Assembly: GCA_009602725.1 (NCBI GenBank)
Contig: WELB01000164.1
Location: 194,301 to 239,603 of the forward strand
DNA length: 45,303 bases
From: Spirogloea muscicola
Taxonomy: Eukaryota; Streptophyta; Zygnematophyceae; Spirogloeales; Spirogloeaceae
Direction: 5' to 3'
How positions within the stretch are numbered: the first letter of the stretch is position 1; every line of letters begins with the position of its first letter. The position numbers and the translations under genes were made by a program. The notes beneath the pieces were generated by a model. It had not been told where the DNA came from. It did not search any database and was given only the letters and a program-made list of their open reading frames with translations. This document shows, piece by piece, positions 21,601 through 32,461 of this stretch.

Positions 21601-23234
21601 CCCACAGTACCCCAGAGCCACAGCCGAGCAGCGCACTGGACGCGAGGACGACAGCTCCCACTGGCCAGATCATGCTCCCCATGTAGATGACAAAGGTCAA
21701 GCCTGCACTAACGGCACCCTCAGTCTCCACTTGTCTTTGCATGGGTGTACATCACCTGAAGCCCCACTGTACTACTCCGCAATGCTATCCCTACAACCTA
21801 CATCCTGCACACGGTTACATTGAGCCTCCTTGCTGCATGCCACCTCCTGGCAACCTCGGCTCCTCTGATTGCCAGCACTTCTTGGCTGCTAGAAGGCTTG
21901 CTTTACTTGTAAGGCCCAGTTGTCACCAATTATATCAGCGGGTGTTGCTACAAGCGCCAAGTGGCAATCTGAGGCGCAGATGCTTAGGCTGGCTTGCCAA
22001 GAGGATGTCTTACCTCCAAGCACCATGGCTTTGGCTTCACCCACAAAGCCAACAATAGCCGGCGCAAGAAGAAGGGCACCGAGGGTGAGGGATATGTAAA
22101 CCAACAGCAAGGACTGGAGACAGATTGGTAACACAAGTAAGGCAGACGGAAAGAAGGCAGAGACTCCTGCTGCATTCTGGCAGCTTCTATATACAGCTGC
22201 CTTTGTGGAGTAACAGCCCCTGCAGATACAAGGTAGGGGCAGAGCTTCCTACAAATACGTTACGGCAGTACCATCATAGTAATAATGATCTCCATTCGCA
22301 GACTTTCTACAGTATCCCACAATGACGGGTGAGTTGCAAATTACCTCATCTCCTAGACCACCTGGAATAAGCGACGGAACATACTCCTGCGCACGCAGAG
22401 CTGCACCAGCTTCTCATGAGGCAGGGCTTGCACTTCATCACTGCTGCACTCGGCCTGCATCTACGTGCAGTGCGGATGCCCCATTGACACGCACTGGCGT
22501 GCTTTTGCACTATCGGAGCTAAGCCAGGCACTGGAGTGACTCCGACATGCTCTGTCCAAGTTCTAAAAGCCAGACCCTACATCTCAAACCTGCCAATTAC
22601 ACTGATAGCGATTGAATACAAGAAGGGGTCTGCATACCTGTACGGTGTAGTAGGCACTGAAGATGAAGAAAAAGCCTGCGGACCTGATACATGGGAGAAA
22701 GGAAAGCACTTGCGTTACACAAATCAGCCTCTAGGACTCCACGGTCACTGGGAAGTTGGCCCTACATTGCATCGGACGACGTCGCAGCCTGGCGGGCGCG
22801 CATCCTACCAAGATATAGTTGTGGTCACTAGAACTGGCACTGAGTGATAGCCGTCTTTTGCGCTCTTGGGTTCAATAAGAAGTCTAGGCTCAAGGTTTTC
22901 CAGATTGCCGCTGCGATCAGGAATCGAACACGGGCTGGTCGCAGGGGCCTGAGGAGCCTTACATGAGCACCAGGCAAGTGAGAGGCCTCGCTTCGCGGCT
23001 CGCTCGCTCCGTCTCTGCGGCCCCCTGGTGCTGCTCCGGAGGCAGGCCCGGGGACTGGATGGCGCCGTCGTCGCGCCCCCGCCATTCCGCCTCGCCGCGC
23101 CAGGAGGCCTCCTCGCCGGCCGCCGCGCCTCCATCGCCAGAGGCCTGCCGGACGCCATCTCGTGGCGCGCCGTCGCCCAGGAGCGGCTCGTCCAGCAGGG
23201 CCTCGCCGGCGGCCTCGCCGCCACCATTGTCCAT
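18642..23234 (-). CDS. UNC93-like major facilitator protein
   Basis: A 14-exon model keeps phase throughout: 23234-22963, 22683-22638, 22386-22345, 22113-22014, 21702-21593, 21322-21201, 20985-20601, 20458-20336, 20201-20025, 19993-19859, 19550-19453, 19246-19177, 19008-18934, 18800-18642, giving 637 aa. Family landmarks run in order: CLVLMSAGFFFIFSAYYTVQ (TM1), LLLVYISLTLGALLLAPAIV (TM2), ASSALLGCGSGVLWVAQ, GAYSGVFWGVLYSCTISGNA, SPMILYSGAE, GGWMSDRFG (MFS loop motif), GLGIGDGVFNVCTYLMMGRL and LFPADDSEAWAILNVLQ. An acidic cytosolic loop lies between the two halves. The amino end has DEPLL, a DxxLL sorting motif. Plant UNC93-like proteins are linked to membrane transport and K+ balance; the substrate here is unknown. 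The donor at 20024 (GTGTAC) is weak. Confidence 0.85.
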
Positions 23235-23276
23235 GCCGCCGTCAGCCCCAGCGCCTCAGCCCGCGCGGTCGGCGGC

Positions 23277-23277
23277 N
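23277..23277. other. Single-base assembly gap
   Basis: An isolated N in a GGC/GCC triplet tract, 43 bases upstream of the UNC93-like start codon. As at 13886, it probably marks an unresolved GC-rich join of unknown length. Confidence 0.8.
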
Positions 23278-23322
23278 TGCCGCCGCCGCCCCGCCGCCGC
23301 CGCCGCCGCCGCCGCGGAGGAG

Positions 23323-23516
23323 GCCTGCGGCGGAGGCAAGGGCGGGGAAGCGTTCCTCGATTGTTTCGGTCTAGCAAATGGTTAAGGTCCGTGATTTTGG
23401 TAACGGTGTTGAACGGACGCCTGCGGCGGAGGCAAGCAGTGGGAGAGCGTTCCTCGATTGTTTCGGTCTAGGAAACGTCTAAATAAGGTCCGTGTTTAAC
23501 CTAACGGCGTTTGCAC
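23323..23516. promoter_or_regulatory. Divergent promoter region with a 96-bp imperfect tandem repeat
   Basis: The 586 bases between the UNC93-like gene (-) and the VPS13B-like gene (+) hold two copies starting GCCTGCGGCGGAGGCAAG at 23323 and 23419. Each continues with GCGTTCCTCGATTGTTTCGG and a TAAGGTCCGTG stretch. AACGG cores, as in MYB-type sites, occur at about 23403, 23411 and 23502. A shared bidirectional promoter is inferred. Confidence 0.55.
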
Positions 23517-23603
23517 AAACAGGAGCACTCAGATTTGAGGGCAAACACCACGCCCCGTCTGCGCCTCCTCCCTCTGACCACTGCCGTATCCAGCGGCGAC
23601 GGC

Positions 23604-23634
<31 letters not shown>

Positions 23635-23820
23635 GCGGCTGAGGCGGGAGAGATCCATCGAGGCTCTGTTTCTCTCGCCGCCTGGTTACGGCGCTGCTGA
23701 GGAGCGAGCGCGACGCCTATGACTCGTGAATCGGCAAGCGGGGGCGCCTGATACAGAAGGAGGCGCACATTCCCGTCGCGCGCGGCCTCCGGAGGTCTGC
23801 TGAGCCGTCTGCTGAGCTCT

Positions 23821-26800
23821 ATGCTGGGCCGGCCCTCCGTGCTCGGCAACGTCCAGCGATATCTGCTCACTCCGGTACTTGCCAATCTTCGGCTTGCCTT
23901 TCTCGGCAACACTCGGAGTAGAATTTGATGCATCCCGCAGTTGCGGTCATATGTCATTGCCAGCTTCTGTGAAGCAAGCCCGCGGCACAATTTTCTCACC
24001 TGATTCGTCAGCCACGGATGCGGATGACTCTAGAACGCTCATTATGCTAGCTACAAGGGTCGTGCTTATGCCGCTTAGCATCACTACAATCACAGAGGGT
24101 TCTTGAGCTCGTCAAGACGTGGAGCGAGCAATTGCTCACGGAGCAGGTGATTCGTAAGCTAACAAAAATTGCGCTGTTGCAGCTTGTCCTGAGCATCGCC
24201 AGCAAGTATATCAAGAATGCGGAAGACGCTTCTGTCTCTGACTTGAGGGTATCCGTAACTGGGGGTGCCGTGATATTCCGAAACGTTGAATTGAATATTG
24301 AGGGTGAGCAGTGAGCTGCGTGTCACCTCCTTAGCTTCTGTTGGCTGAAAACTTTAATATTCAGATGACCGCTTGCCTCCTTGAATCTACGTGTCCTCTG
24401 TTTCCAAAAGATCTCCAGCAAGATGGAGGGACGCTACTTGTGACAATCATATTAACCCAGGATAGCAGGAACAACCAGCTCACAGACCGAAGCTTCTGGC
24501 AGATTTCCTGCACAATTGGCCTTGCTCAGTTGAGCGGACTTTTGCTCGGGAGCTTCATATAAATATCCCATGGACTTCTCTTGCAACGGAGCCTGTCGAG
24601 GTGCTGCTGGAGGATGTGGAATGCATCTTCTCCGAAGAAGAGGAGTTCCTTCCCTCGTCCAACACTGCCTCGTGTCCCAGTCAGCCTGTTGTGGAAGAGC
24701 GTAAGTCATCATCCCCTTGGTTATAGAGGTCTGAGAAAGATTGCTGCATTGTGGGGCGATTTGTAGTCATCGCAGTCTTTCATTCTCTTGTCATGGTGGC
24801 TAGGAAAAGAATATTGCACAATTATGGGCCTGCATTTAGAGTGGAAGCTGCTTGTGTGAAGCCTGTGCTTAGAGCTACATTTCCTGCCATTGGAGCTGTA
24901 GTTGTCAGCGACGACGAAGAAATAGCACAGGCTGGTGGAGGAGGATGGATGAGCGACATCATGAGGCATGCGGTGAACAATGTCAGCGTGCGAGTACGAA
25001 ATCTGGTATTCAAGTACACAATGCAGCAGGCTCTTATGACTCTATCAAGCGAATCAATCACGATTTGGTCTGCCACAAATGACTGGACGAAGGGCATTGT
25101 GGTCAGCTCTCAGTACCTGTCCTTTTGCTCTTATACTCAGCCTCTTTACTGTTACTAGCTTAAAGTGCGACGTGCCCATACCACTTAAGTCACAATAAGA
25201 AGATCTTAACAAGTATTGACACTTATTAGGTTGCTTGAGCCGACGCAGGATGTTGCCCAAGGTCTCCGCAAGGTTCTGAATGTTGTGAACCTGACCATGT
25301 CCTTGGACAAGCTGTCCAATGGACGGGCCTATGCATGTAAAGGTAAGGCATCATCCTTGCAACTCGTACTCAGGATATAGGAAAGCAAAGCATGACAGAC
25401 ATCTGCATCAGCTGGGATCATTTTGTTATTCACGGGCCACCTGATTATTGTTCATGAATGGATGGCACTTCAGTGGCAGGTCTCACTAGCCAAAGCTTGG
25501 GTGTGTGCAGATCCACTACTGAGAAGCAAGGTCTCCTCCATAAAAATGTCCTTTGAGCCACTCACTGGGGCTGGTGACCTCCAGCGTTGCTTGATTGATG
25601 TCAACTCTGAACGACTTCAGCTGAATCTTAACAATTTTGAGATCACAAGCCTGCGGAACCTTGTTGCGTCTATGAGGCAGCCAGTTGAGCAGCCGCTTGA
25701 AGATCAGGCTGACACACGAGCTCAACCCCAGGGGTTCTCAGAGACTCACATGAATGGGACCCTTTCTCCAACTAAGAAGGAGGTGCCCAGGGGTGCGGTC
25801 AGTCAAGTCACAGCGGCAGGAAGCCGAGTCTTGGGTTGGGCTTGGAACTTCATAGCTGACGAGGATGCGGCTGAGCAGGCGCCAGGGGCTTCTCAAGCAA
25901 GGCGAGAGGCAAATCAGCAGCAAGACGAGGCCAGCTCAGATACTTCTTTGGAGCCTATCCAGATTGACTTCAAGGTCCTCCTGCAGGCAGGGGGTTTGCA
26001 ATTTCGGTTTGACAGCATGCCTGACTGTGTTGCTGATGACGCAGTATCGACAGGGCATTCTTTGGAACAGCAGATGTCCAACAAATGTTCCTCAAGCCCT
26101 TTCTTCATTCCAACCCCAGAGCTATTCCGTAGCTTGCCGGAGGAGTTGCCACCCAATCGTTCTCTCAAATTGTCAAGCCAGCCGCCATTTATCAACATAG
26201 AGTGGAATGAGCTGAGGCTTGAAGGGTGCCGGCGGACACAAGCAACTTCAGAGCTTGCTGAGTCCTCTATTGACAAGATAGAGTGTGACATCAGTCTAGC
26301 AGAACAGGCCCATGATACTGGTGTTGGGCCCACTCAAGACGGAGTTGATCAAGTTACACACAGCAACAGATTTGTTTTCCCTCACTATCTCCTGGGATTG
26401 ATAAATTTAGATATGAGCATCCAAGATTGCAGGTGCTCCTTACCAGCAAAGGACGTGGTGGACACCCACCTTACAGCCCTTTTGTGCATAGACAGTGTTA
26501 GATGTCAATCAGCTTCAGAACCACACCGGTCAGACGAGTACTCCACTTTGCAAATTGAGATTGTTGGTGCTCAAATTGTTCTGGAAGAGACAGGACTTGA
26601 TAGACAGGTGAGAAGAAGCACATGAAGTTTACAACTTAGACTGAAGTGATTCATAGGAGGGAGGAGGGAACTTGTTATACAGGAATGTTCAAGCATTTTT
26701 GATCAGGTTCTCTTGTATCCTTGGTCTTTGGCTATTTCGTGGAAATAAGCATGGACGTCTTGCCTGTGTCAGGCTTCCGACGTCGTGTTGCAACCTGTGC

Positions 26801-28661
26801 ATCTCCAAGGATCCTTGGTGCAGAAACCAACTGTCAACAAGCACAACAAGGAGGCCATGTGCCTAGAGTGCACACTGCACCTTGACCAACTTGTGCTTCT
26901 GCTTGAGAGGAAGGACTGCCGCAATATGCTGCTCGTGATGAAAAGCGTGCATGAGGACCTCAAAAGACCACTTCCAAGCTTGGAGCTACTTCCAGAATCC
27001 CTCTGTGCAGGTGAATTGTCAGCATCTGTTTTGCGCTCTTTGCGTCCCAATTGCACCATAAGACAAGTTGCCAAGCGACCCAGTATTTCTTCTATACGTG
27101 TTGGGATTCAGATCTGCAGGCAATATTGTTCTAAGCACATGTCATTAGCACTAGTTCCTTAGCTCCAGAGCATCATCATAAGTTCATAACTGTGGTCCTG
27201 AGTAAAGCATTACTGAACGTGCAGGACCTTGGTTCAAGGTCAGCATATTGGACTTGACCATAGAAGCAGCGAGGGGGCCTTTGGCAGAGCTTGAAGCTTC
27301 CAAGTTGCAAATCTCAACCCTTGAGGTTGAGCTGTTTGGTGCTAGGTAAGCGACTCCAGAAGCTTTCCTGAGTAGCACTTAACTCATGACTGCGTCAGCT
27401 CTGGCGGAGCAAGGCAGATTCGTTTTGCCTGTTTGACATGGTCTTGCTTGAAGTGAGACTATAAAGTTGGGGCCTTGAGAGGCCTCCTGCAGATGCTTAA
27501 GGTTGCCCCCAATCAACATTTGCAGGACTGAGCTTGCTGGTTTTCCCCCACTCAGAATAATCACTGACATAAGCTTGTATTGTTGATTGTCAGTAAGCTA
27601 TGTTGTGCACCAGAAGCTGCTCATGCAGCGGCCTTCTTGATGAAGTACCAACAAGCAACGCTTTCACCAGTGGGTTGCCGAGCTGACATTGAGGTTCCTT
27701 GTCTCAGCATCCTGCTCAAGACTTCGTCATGCTATTCTCTTATGTCCCTCCTCCAAGTCAATGAGCACCTGCTGACTCTTAAGAGCGGCCCAGCACCTTC
27801 CTGGTCATTGCCAGATGGGACTACAGTTTCCATGGCCGTAGGTCGTGTAGCAGTCTCGCTGGCCTCTGATTGGCATCCCAATTCCAGTCGTAGCAATGGG
27901 CTCCTCTCAAATTCTTGGTTGTGGCCATTCATTGCCCACTTAGCATTTGATGTGAATATTGGACCCCTTATTCTACTCCTAGATAAGTCTGGCTCTGCAG
28001 CTTTTAGACAATCAGCTGCAGTCAGCAGCGGGGGTGCTATCTCATGGCCCGACCATTTAGTAGATCAAGAGACAGCAATAAGCTTGCGCATGGGTGCCAC
28101 AAATGTCATGATAGGACATGGAGTCCAGGCGCCAGTCACCAGCACAGAGGTATGCTGCATTGCTGTTGTGGTTACCATTCCATTGATGTGGTATTTGGCC
28201 GACACTTCCTTTAGTGGCGTTGCCATAACTGGCAGGAGCTCTGGCTTCAATCTCAGCCCAACCCACAGTCACAACTTAATACACTCGCTGTCTACATTTT
28301 CTGCAGGACGTGCCCGGTGATAAAGCTGTGTACAATATCAAGAAGATTGGCGGGAAAATTTTGCAACTCCTGGAAATGGATGAGCTCATGGGTGAGAAGT
28401 AAATAGGTCCGAGGTTGTTTGATGTTTCTAAATATTTTTGAGAAAGGTCGAGTGCCCAATGGCCTTTCACTATATTTTTCCGGATTGGTTCGATTTGGAT
28501 TGCTCAGAAGGTGCGCGTGCAAGACATGAATGATTATATGACCATTCCAGATTCATTTGCTGTGTTCGATCAAAGGCAGAGCATATACAATTTGCCCTCT
28601 GCCCCAAGCAGCCATGAGGCTTGCGGCCCTGCACAATCGACTCAAATCCGTGAACGATCTG
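23821..28661 (+). CDS. VPS13B-like bridge lipid-transfer protein, amino-terminal part
   Basis: Exons 23821-23874, 24096-24303, 24503-24700, 24926-25112, 25230-25342, 25511-26607, 26773-27010, 27225-27345, 27594-28149 and 28307-28391 read in phase. A further exon from 28508 or 28511 to 28661 is open but does not fit the phase. The total is about 1000 aa. Chorein landmarks: LSIASKYIKNAEDASVSDLR, GAVIFRNVELNIE, ARELHINIPWTSLATEPVEV, MRHAVNNVSVRVRNLVFKYT, LNVVNLTMSLDKLSNGRA and DPLLRSKV. Their order and wording match the amino end of VPS13B/COH1, a Golgi/endosome-associated protein that moves lipids between membranes. Exon 1 (MLGRPSVLGNVQ...) is less certain. Family members are about 4000 aa and no further exon is recognisable before the repeats at 29.6 kb, so the gene is truncated, misassembled or interrupted by a long intron. 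Confidence 0.75.
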
Positions 28662-29620
28662 TAAGTTGCTGACTGGGTTTCTCTCAGCTCTATTTTTAGC
28701 TCATAGCTCTCAGCTTTCAGCTGCATGATTATCCATTTCTCCAATCTCTTGCCATCTGTTATTCTTTTGACCTGCTGAGAGTAGGCGCCAGGAATGGCCA
28801 GATCCCACGTTCTCAGGGATGCGCCAAGAAGCTGCCATCTATTGTCTTTATCTGCCTGCTCTCCTGTGGCATATGGTGTCCCCTACTGAGCGAAGCCTAG
28901 CTTGCCATCAATGCCTATCACAATAGTTTCCTTCAGTCGTCCAGGAACTTGAGAAGCATCTCATTCTGCAAGCCTTATGGTTGTCTATCTCTTAGCTGAC
29001 CTCGCTGTCAAGCGAGCAGTAATCAGCACCAGCAATAGAGTCTACTTATAGTCAGCAGATCTGTCTCCAAGAAGCAGGGTTCTTTTTGTAGGTTGTCGGA
29101 GTTAGGAAAAATGTGTTGTAAAGGGTGGGATAGGAGTTTGAGAGGAGCTGGCAAGGCTCAAGGAGTTGAGGAGGAGGAGGAGGAGAGGAGAAGAGGCCCT
29201 TATGACTGCGTGCTATTTGAGAAGGGTATTGACTCGCTCATGTAGTTCTCAGCTTTCTTCTTTCGCTAACATTGTCAGATAGAGTACCTAAGAAGGAAGT
29301 GGCAGCACATCTGACGCATTTTGGGAACTGCTCAACAAAGACGGCCTAGGATCGCCCCCATTTGTGTTCTTGGCTGAGAGACAATCCTGTGATTGCGTAC
29401 TTGTGCTTCACGAGGCTGACAGGTACCGATCTAATGCTCGGACAAAACCGTTCACCCACTAAGCAGAATACAACGCGAGCTTGACGTAGGGTGGGAGCCA
29501 GAGCGGTCTGCTAGTCAACTCCCTTAAGCGATGGAGTAGACCACCGATGGGAACCTCCACAGGATACAACTCTTTCCATCACCGTCCCTGAGCAAGCTAT
29601 TCGTTTCCTGGCCTGTGGCT
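28662..29620. other. Unresolved stretch after the VPS13B-like exons
   Basis: One possible further exon (LHDYPFLQSLAICYSFDLLR, about 28722-28781) has an acceptor and a GTAGGC donor; nothing beyond it is recognised. A short GAGGAG microsatellite lies at 29168-29196. No repeat family of the window is evident until about 29.6 kb. Confidence 0.35.
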
Positions 29621-29639
29621 CATGAGCTACTTCTGTCTT

Positions 29640-30240
29640 ACCTGGTGCTGCTTATTTGTGGGCTGGCCCCTCCTTGAATTGTCCTCACAGGTTTGTGGGC
29701 ATTCACAGCCACACTCTTGGTTGGAGCTCGCATTTCGCCTGTGGGCTGCTGGCATTTATGCAGCTACCTTACTCTCATTCTCGACTCACACACAACCAAG
29801 AGGATGTTGAAGTTCTAGATCAGGCGACTCTTGATGTCGCACCTCCTGGCTAGGTTCAACAGCCTGAATCTCTCTTGTTCTCCACTCAGAGTCCTCAACT
29901 GGGCGGTTGCCCTTCTCTGGAGAACCAGCAGATCGCCCTCGTCTAGGCGGTACAACCGCAGATCTGCTCATGGTGGTACACGCAGACCTGACACAGCCAC
30001 ACAGACAGCATACGCTCCGCCCACACTCAGCGGGTAACATCGATATAAGAAGAAACAGCTCCTCCAAAGTAAGGTGGTGACTGTCAGAGGCAAGCCCGCC
30101 CAACTTTTTGAAGTGCACAAGGTCTGAAGGGCCGAACAGCGACATAGCTAGGGCGCAGAGGACGAGCAGCGCGGTCGCCTCAGATCCATGACTAAGTAAG
30201 AAGCCTGATGTGCCGGGGCACCCTATATCACAGGGACGCT
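29640..30240. repeat. Decayed repeat sequence with foldback arms
   Basis: Foldback arms are recognisable at about 29651-29670 (plus) and 30075-30130 (antisense, with AAGGTCTGAAGGGCC). A GATGTGCCGGGG block at about 30210 is shared with 11750. No supported coding frame. Confidence 0.4.
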
Positions 30241-30439
30241 CTTACGCACCATTTGGCTTAGCCAGCTCGTTACCCAGCCCATGCGCTGGTGCATTTGTAA
30301 AAGTGATCTCCAGCCAAACTGACTGGTTCACCATTTCAACACATTCGGAAGTAGAGACGTAAGCTCTTCCTAAGGGGACGAGGGCGAATTTCCGACCGGG
30401 AAAGCTTTGCGTGAGCGCTTTTGGCCACCTTTTTCTTTT

Positions 30440-30722
30440 TTGCTTACTAAACACCTCTTCTTTCGGGCCAGCCGTTGCCCCCTTTGGGAGAGCCACTTTC
30501 TTCCAAGAAGAATGAACAAGGTCCAAGTGGCCGAATGGCCGAAAAGCACTAAAAGGCAAAAGGCGACAAGAAGAGAGAAAACAACAGCTCTTCCAAAGAT
30601 AAATTTCGTGTATTTGAAACAAACGAAGGCCAAAGGCCAAGTACAAAGGCAAGCACATCTAAAGACCTACATAATCTACAGCAAAGTGACCCGCTCAGTA
30701 ACCACGGGTCAAAACATAAAAA
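30440..30722 (-). mobile_element. LINE 3' end with long 3' tail, antisense
   Basis: The best-preserved main-family tail. The stop-codon stem-loop is at 30688-30710 (GACCCG/CGGGTC), followed on the minus strand by GATGTGCTTGCCTTTGTACT, the CGTTTGTTTCAAATACACGA block and, near 30520-30540, the GGACCTTGTTCATTC arm sequence. The 3' tail is at least 150 bases before the arm sequence. Confidence 0.65.
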
Positions 30723-30771
30723 AACATACAAAGAGAGGCCCTGTAGACCGCGTGTTCTGCCTTTCCTTTCT

Positions 30772-30960
30772 GTGTACGTGCGGGTACTCCAGAAACGCGG
30801 CAGACCTTACAACAGGCGTCTGGATGTGGTTGCCATCCCCCGGAGCGGTGGGCCTCGACTCCTCCTCAACGGTGTTCTTATTGACGCTTTCCACCCAGGG
30901 GCACCCACGCTGAGTGTGCCCGGTTGGGCGACGCATCACGCGGAGAATGCGAGACATCAT
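30772..30960 (+). mobile_element. Second-family LINE endonuclease fragment
   Basis: The frame contains YVRVLQKRGRPYNRRLDVVA, PRSGGPRLLLNGVLIDAFHP and WATHHAENARHH. It aligns in layout with RRTLDIVGVQPGGGPRALVD of the copy at 10.2 kb but is strongly diverged. It joins directly to an antisense tail at about 30962. Confidence 0.5.
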
Positions 30961-30961
30961 A

Positions 30962-31607
30962 GAGAGAAGGCGCGCGGTGCGCATGAAATTGAAAGGGAGG
31001 CCAACTCTAGCCTTACAAATGTCATATTAACTGGGTAATGAGCTGGCTAAGGGGGACACTAATATCCCCGAGTGAGCACATGCATATCTGAAAGCTATAC
31101 TGAGTGCCACTTCTTTCTTATACTGAGGAGCCAAACCACCACCATAAGGACCACCCCCGGGGCGACCACTTCTTCCCATGCGCCATGGACACTTATGGCG
31201 GCTACGGAATGAAGTGATCTTCCCTCCTCCTGGCACAACTCGCCTGACACAATTTGTTGGTGCCCTTCGACATAGTCGGGCGGTAGCTCAGGGCATTGCA
31301 GCGTCCCGCAAGAAAGAAAAGCGCTTCCGAATTTGACTGGTGGAGCAACCATTGCTTGCTATAGAATGCGGCTATCACTGAGTCTGCAGCGCTCCCAGGC
31401 ACTCGCGATACACCAGAGTGCTGCGCGCGCATTGGGCCAGGCTAATGGCTTCTGTGGTGGTGGTCTGGCTCCTCAGCTTAGCTTGTCAAATATGTCTGTG
31501 CTCACTCGTGGACATTTGGTGTCCCCATTAGCTCATTGCCCCGTTACCAGGACTGTTGTAAGGCTCGAATTGGCCTCCCTTTCAATTTCATGCGCCCCTC
31601 TCTTTAC
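30962..31607. mobile_element. Head-to-head pair of second-family LINE ends
   Basis: Bases 30962-31110 (antisense) and 31480-31607 (sense) are the same tail in opposite orientation, sharing the GGCCTCCCTTTCAATTTCAT and GTGCTCACTCG blocks. Coding ends face inward: LSDMHVLTRGY plus stop on the minus strand near 31060-31095, and RMRLSLSLQRSQALAIHQSA to NMSVLTRGH on the plus strand at 31363-31515. The two 5'-truncated copies form a large inverted repeat. Confidence 0.55.
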
Positions 31608-31615
31608 GAAGGCAG

Positions 31616-31689
31616 TGTCCGGTGGCCCCCTCCGAGGGCTGAGGATATCGGCGAGGGCTGAGGATATCGGAGTAAGTGGCCACCGGACA
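31616..31689. repeat. 12-bp perfect inverted repeat around a tandem 19-mer
   Basis: TGTCCGGTGGCC at 31616-31627 is inverted at 31678-31689. Between them CGAGGGCTGAGGATATCGG occurs twice in tandem (31633-31651, 31652-31670). Together they make a small foldback of 74 bp with no coding potential. Confidence 0.75.
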
Positions 31690-31806
31690 TCATTATCATT
31701 GGACAGACGAAAAACCCCGACTACTAGGATTTAGCTGGGGCTTGGAGTTTACCTGCCAGTGAGATGGTCCCAACAGCGGCTTATCCACAGCGGGTAGCCA
31801 GGATCC

Positions 31807-31814
31807 TATAAATA
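31807..31814 (+). promoter_or_regulatory. TATA box, candidate promoter of the malectin receptor kinase
   Basis: TATAAATA sits in otherwise GC-rich sequence, 648 bases upstream of ATG 32462 and just after the repeat field. If used, the transcript has a leader of about 620 nt or an unseen 5' intron. Nothing else is recognised in 31690-32461. Confidence 0.4.
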
Positions 31815-32405
31815 ACGAGGCGACTAGAACTGCGGGAAAGCCTTAGGGGAGAGGGAGAGGAGAACGTCTGCTGCCGGCAGGATTCGAACACCCTTCGCGC
31901 CACGTCGCTTGAAGGGGACTACGGGGCGGTGGAGTTGGCGCCTCCCCCGCCTCGCGACAGGCTCCGACCGCTCGCCGGCAGCACTCGCCGGCCACTTACC
32001 GGGGGGTTCCTATCGGAAAGTTATCGAGTTATTGTTGGGCTCGACCGCTGTCCCGGGCAGTTTGAGCCCGCGGTAGTAGACGGAAGTTAGCAAGAAAGTA
32101 CCGGGGGGCCGGGGGACGGCGGCGGGGAACGGCTGGCACCAGATTGCTCAGGGGGCGCCCGCCCAGGCGCGCGCCACAGAGCCAGGGGCCCGCCCGAGCT
32201 GGCGGTGCCGCCAGATGTGGCGGCGCCGGTGCGGGGCGCCCCACTCACCGGGCAGCTCCGGCGGGGCTCCGCCAGCTCTGGCGGCGGGCCCAAACTTGGC
32301 GGCGCGCCCGCTGATCAGGCCTCCCGGCCTTCCCCGGAGCGCCAAGGCCATCACCAAACCCGCCGCCGCTGCCGCCGCCGTCGCCGACGCCGCCTCCGCC
32401 TCCGC

Positions 32406-32406
32406 N
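32406..32406. other. Single-base assembly gap
   Basis: An isolated N in a GCC triplet tract 56 bases upstream of the malectin receptor kinase start codon. Of the same kind as those at 13886 and 23277. Confidence 0.8.
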
Positions 32407-32461
32407 GGCTTGCCGCCGGCCGCGGCGGCTCGGCACAGGGAGCTGCCGGCGCCGGCCCGCC

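Noticed and set aside
22805-23377. 190-codon minus frame over the UNC93-like first exon
   Set aside because: A different frame of the same exon (from ATG 23234) gives the correct splice phase into TM1 and the DEPLL motif. The longer frame reads through the gap base.
31862-31960. GGATTCGAAC near 31880 resembles the T-arm of a tRNA on the minus strand
   Set aside because: The bases flanking the loop do not form a T stem (two mismatches and a wobble in five pairs), and I could not fold acceptor, D and anticodon arms around it.
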